A stretch of 7,002 bases of DNA from Bifidobacterium breve. Lineage in GTDB: Bacteria; Actinomycetota; Acidimicrobiia; IMCC26256; PALSA-555. Location of the stretch: NCBI GenBank assembly GCA_945889545.1, contig CAMDCC010000162.1, positions 1 to 7,002 of the forward strand, written 5' to 3'. The translations under genes were made by a program, and so were the position numbers. Below are positions 5,181 to 7,002 of the stretch, in pieces. Numbering within the stretch: the first letter of the stretch is position 1; each line of letters begins with the position of its first letter. Below the pieces are notes generated by a model. The model was not told the DNA's origin. It worked only from the letters and a program-made list of their open reading frames with translations, and made no database searches.

Positions 5181-6647
5181 GTGCCCCGCTTCTGCTCTGC
5201 ACTCGTCACTGGGCTTGTCGTGCTCGCGCTCGCCGTGGTTGCCGTGCCGCCAGGGGGGAGTGCTGAGGCCACGCTGATCGCGCCCCTCGACTGGTCGCGG
5301 TGCCATGGCGATGCTCAGTGCGCGCAGTTGACCGTCCCGCTCGACGACACCATCGAGGGCGGGCCTACGATCGATCTCGGTCTGGTGCGGTATCGCGCGC
5401 TCGATCAGAAGCGCCGGATTGGATCGCTTCTCGTGAATCCTGGCGGCCCCGGCGCGTCGGCAATCGACTACGTGCTCGCGGTGGGCGAGTCGCTGCCCGA
5501 CGAGCTGCGGCAGCGCTTCGACATCGTCGGGTTCGACCCGCGTGGCGTTGGGGAGAGCGCGCCGGTGAACTGCACCGATGACCTCGGCCCGCTGTTAGAG
5601 GTGGAGTGGGCACCCGACGACGCGCGGGAGCGCCAGGAGCTGCTCGCGGAGACGGCTCGCTTTGTCGAGGCATGCGAGCAGGCCCATGGCGCACTCCTGC
5701 CATACCTCCAGACCGAACGCACGGCTCGCGACATGGATCGCATCCGCATCGCTCTGGGCGAGTCGAAGCTCACCTATCTCGGATACTCATACGGCAGCTT
5801 CCTGGGCGCGTGGTACGCCGAGCAGTTTCCCGAGAAGGTGCGTGCCTTGGTGCTCGACGGGCCGCTCGATCCTGCGCTCGATGCTGAGGCCGTGCAGGTT
5901 GAGCAGGCCGTCGGATTCGAACGCTCGCTCGACGACTTCCTGAACGATTGCTCGCAGAACTCGTCGTGCGCCTTCCATCGAGACGGGCGAACGGCCGAAG
6001 CGTACGACGAGGTCCGTCAGCGGATCGGCGCGGAGCCGTTGGAGGTCGACGCGTTCGGTGAGACCCGTTCGCTCAACGGCACGCAGTTCGATATCGGCGT
6101 CACTTCCTTGCTGTACGGCGGCCGGAGCGCGTGGATCGAGCTCGCAGAGGCCCTCGATGCCGTCGAGAACGGTGACGGCGAGGATCTGCTCTTCTACGCC
6201 GATCTCTACACCGGGCGCGAAAGCGACGGCATCTACGACAACGCACAGGAGGCGTTCATCGCGATCGGCTGCGCCGACGGTCCGCCGGTGGGTGACGTGG
6301 ACGGCATGCGCGCCATCGAAGATGCCGCAGCCGAGGCGGCGCCTCGTCTCGGTGCGACGATCGTCAATGGGAGTCTGGCCTGCGCGCTGTGGCCGGTTGT
6401 CGCTGCGCAACCGCGCGCGCTGCACGCTACGGGTGCCGCTCCGATTCTCGTGCTCGGCGCGCGCAAGGATCCGGCAACACCGTTCCGTTGGGCGCGAGGG
6501 TTGGCGTCCGCGCTCGAGTCCGCAACCTTGGTCGCCGTGCGTTCGTCGAGTCACACGTCGTTCGACTCGGGCAACGTCTGTGTCAACGATGTGGTCATCC
6601 GCTACCTCGTGGATCTCGACGTGCCGGCCCGCGGCACACACTGCTAG
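5181..6647 (+). CDS. Secreted alpha/beta-hydrolase, S33-family TAP-like peptidase
   Basis: This 488-aa protein resembles the tripeptidyl aminopeptidase (TAP/Slp) branch of the S33 serine peptidases, which release short N-terminal peptides outside the cell. The signal peptide is Arg3, then a hydrophobic core at about residues 6-22 and a small-residue region PPGGSAEA with probable cleavage near residue 30. There is no lipobox cysteine. The oxyanion motif NPGGPG is at 86-91 and FDPRGVGES at 118-126. The nucleophile is Ser203 in GYSYG, Asp430 lies in GARKDPATPF, and His458 in SSSHTSF. Several cysteines (41/47, and CSQNSSC in the lid) suggest disulfides of an exported protein. The length is typical for the family and nothing is missing. 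I chose GTG 5181 because it gives an ordinary signal peptide; in-frame extension upstream runs antisense into the SDR and looks non-coding. A candidate -10 lies 8 nt before it. The stop is TAG. Its true substrate could be peptides, esters or amides, since annotation of this branch is loose. Confidence 0.92.
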   Translation: MPRFCSALVTGLVVLALAVVAVPPGGSAEATLIAPLDWSRCHGDAQCAQLTVPLDDTIEGGPTIDLGLVRYRALDQKRRIGSLLVNPGGPGASAIDYVLAVGESLPDELRQRFDIVGFDPRGVGESAPVNCTDDLGPLLEVEWAPDDARERQELLAETARFVEACEQAHGALLPYLQTERTARDMDRIRIALGESKLTYLGYSYGSFLGAWYAEQFPEKVRALVLDGPLDPALDAEAVQVEQAVGFERSLDDFLNDCSQNSSCAFHRDGRTAEAYDEVRQRIGAEPLEVDAFGETRSLNGTQFDIGVTSLLYGGRSAWIELAEALDAVENGDGEDLLFYADLYTGRESDGIYDNAQEAFIAIGCADGPPVGDVDGMRAIEDAAAEAAPRLGATIVNGSLACALWPVVAAQPRALHATGAAPILVLGARKDPATPFRWARGLASALESATLVAVRSSSHTSFDSGNVCVNDVVIRYLVDLDVPARGTHC

Positions 6648-6669
6648 CAGCGGCGACCTCAACGAAAAC

Positions 6670-6681
6670 CGGGCATGCCCG
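6670..6681. promoter_or_regulatory. 12-bp perfect palindrome, possible operator of the acyl-CoA dehydrogenase gene
   Basis: CGGGCATGCCCG is its own reverse complement and sits in the 52-bp gap between the peptidase stop and the acyl-CoA dehydrogenase start, two bases before the candidate -10 TACACT. A dimeric repressor bound here would block polymerase. As a hairpin it would have only a 4-bp stem, so a terminator role is unlikely. No regulator gene is in view. Confidence 0.35.
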
Positions 6682-6683
6682 CC

Positions 6684-6689
6684 TACACT
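6684..6689 (+). promoter_or_regulatory. Candidate -10 element TACACT for the acyl-CoA dehydrogenase gene
   Basis: TACACT fits TANNNT and ends 10 nt before the ATG at 6700, which would give a leaderless or about 4-nt-leader transcript. The bases between it and the start contain no Shine-Dalgarno sequence. Confidence 0.35.
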
Positions 6690-6699
6690 CCGCCACCGA

Positions 6700-7002
6700 A
6701 TGGACCTCCGGTACTCCGAATCAGACGTTGCGTTTCGCGCCGAGTTACGCGCGTGGCTGACCCGTTCGCTGGCTGACCTCGCGGATCCGCCGGCTCGCGA
6801 CGACTGGCCGGCCCGCGTCCGCTACGACACCGAATGGCAGCGTCGACTGTTCGACGCCGGGTACGCGGGCATGTCGTGGCCACGGGAGTACGGCGGACGC
6901 GATGCGTCACCGAGCGAGCAGCTCATCTTCCTCGAAGAGACCACACGGGCGCGCGCGCCGTACGTGGGGGTGAACTTCGTCGGCACCCTCCACTGCGGCC
7001 CG
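6700..7002 (+). CDS. Acyl-CoA dehydrogenase, N-terminal part (cut by window edge)
   Basis: The first 101 codons are open to the window's end, with no stop. The translation begins MDLRYSESDVAFRAELRAWL, contains WQRRLFDAGYAGMSWPREYGG at roughly 46-66 and QLIFLEE at 74-80, and ends in PYVGVNFVGTLHCGP. This is the N-terminal helical domain of FadE-type acyl-CoA dehydrogenases, flavoenzymes that make the alpha-beta double bond of an acyl-CoA and pass electrons to ETF. The catalytic Glu and the FAD-binding middle and C-terminal domains lie outside, so substrate class (fatty acid, steroid side chain, branched chain) cannot be judged. The actinobacterial heterotetrameric type (two different FadE subunits from adjacent genes) is possible, and a partner gene should be looked for to the right. 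ATG 6700 is the natural family start. No SD precedes it. It follows the peptidase stop by 52 bp. Confidence 0.9.
   Translation, partial: MDLRYSESDVAFRAELRAWLTRSLADLADPPARDDWPARVRYDTEWQRRLFDAGYAGMSWPREYGGRDASPSEQLIFLEETTRARAPYVGVNFVGTLHCGP

Noticed and set aside
6683..6910. Minus-strand open frame over the start of the acyl-CoA dehydrogenase
   Set aside because: Arg-, Thr- and Pro-rich shadow; the plus strand shows an unmistakable acyl-CoA dehydrogenase N-terminus running off the window's end.

Overview
The window comes from a GC-rich genome whose base composition, codon use and gene families point to an actinobacterium. These families are a TAP-like secreted S33 peptidase, a FadE-type acyl-CoA dehydrogenase, FabG-like SDRs and an ACT-type permease. 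Several starts also lack a Shine-Dalgarno sequence, which fits leaderless mRNAs. An environmental lineage such as Acidimicrobiia is a guess from recollection and is not shown by the sequence. There is no rRNA, tRNA, CRISPR array, insertion sequence or phage gene. No gap between genes exceeds about 150 bases.

Layout. Positions 1-28 hold a very strong hairpin just beyond the end of a minus-strand permease gene (62-1798). That permease is complete in every respect except one in-frame TGA (941-943) inside a predicted membrane helix, where the codon was most likely TGG. Upstream of it, on the same strand, is a short-chain dehydrogenase (SDR, 1951-2742). An aldehyde dehydrogenase (2761-4206, plus) diverges from that SDR with almost no space between the two start codons. 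A second SDR (4217-5041, minus) converges on the aldehyde dehydrogenase, with 10 bp between their stops. A 139-bp divergent control region (5042-5180) contains a 14-bp near-perfect direct repeat with a 22-bp period and a G-rich tract. A secreted alpha/beta-hydrolase peptidase (5181-6647, plus) follows, then the N-terminal 101 codons of an acyl-CoA dehydrogenase (6700-7002, plus) cut by the window edge.

Function. The permease, SDR, aldehyde dehydrogenase and second SDR look like a small catabolic locus: uptake of an amine or amino acid, then oxidation of alcohol and aldehyde intermediates. From memory, the aldehyde dehydrogenase resembles the mycobacterial AldC type, which lies beside an SDR and a glutamine-synthetase-like gene. 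This makes gamma-glutamylated amine breakdown a testable hypothesis, but no glutamine-synthetase-like or hydrolase gene is visible here. The peptidase and the acyl-CoA dehydrogenase look like separate transcription units.

I do not see a clearly new multi-gene system. The most notable observations are the isolated in-frame TGA in an otherwise intact permease (with none of the five visible gene ends using TGA), the nearly back-to-back starts at 2742/2761, the repeated TANNNT motif 7-10 nt before three starts, and the operator-like repeat near 5119-5154.
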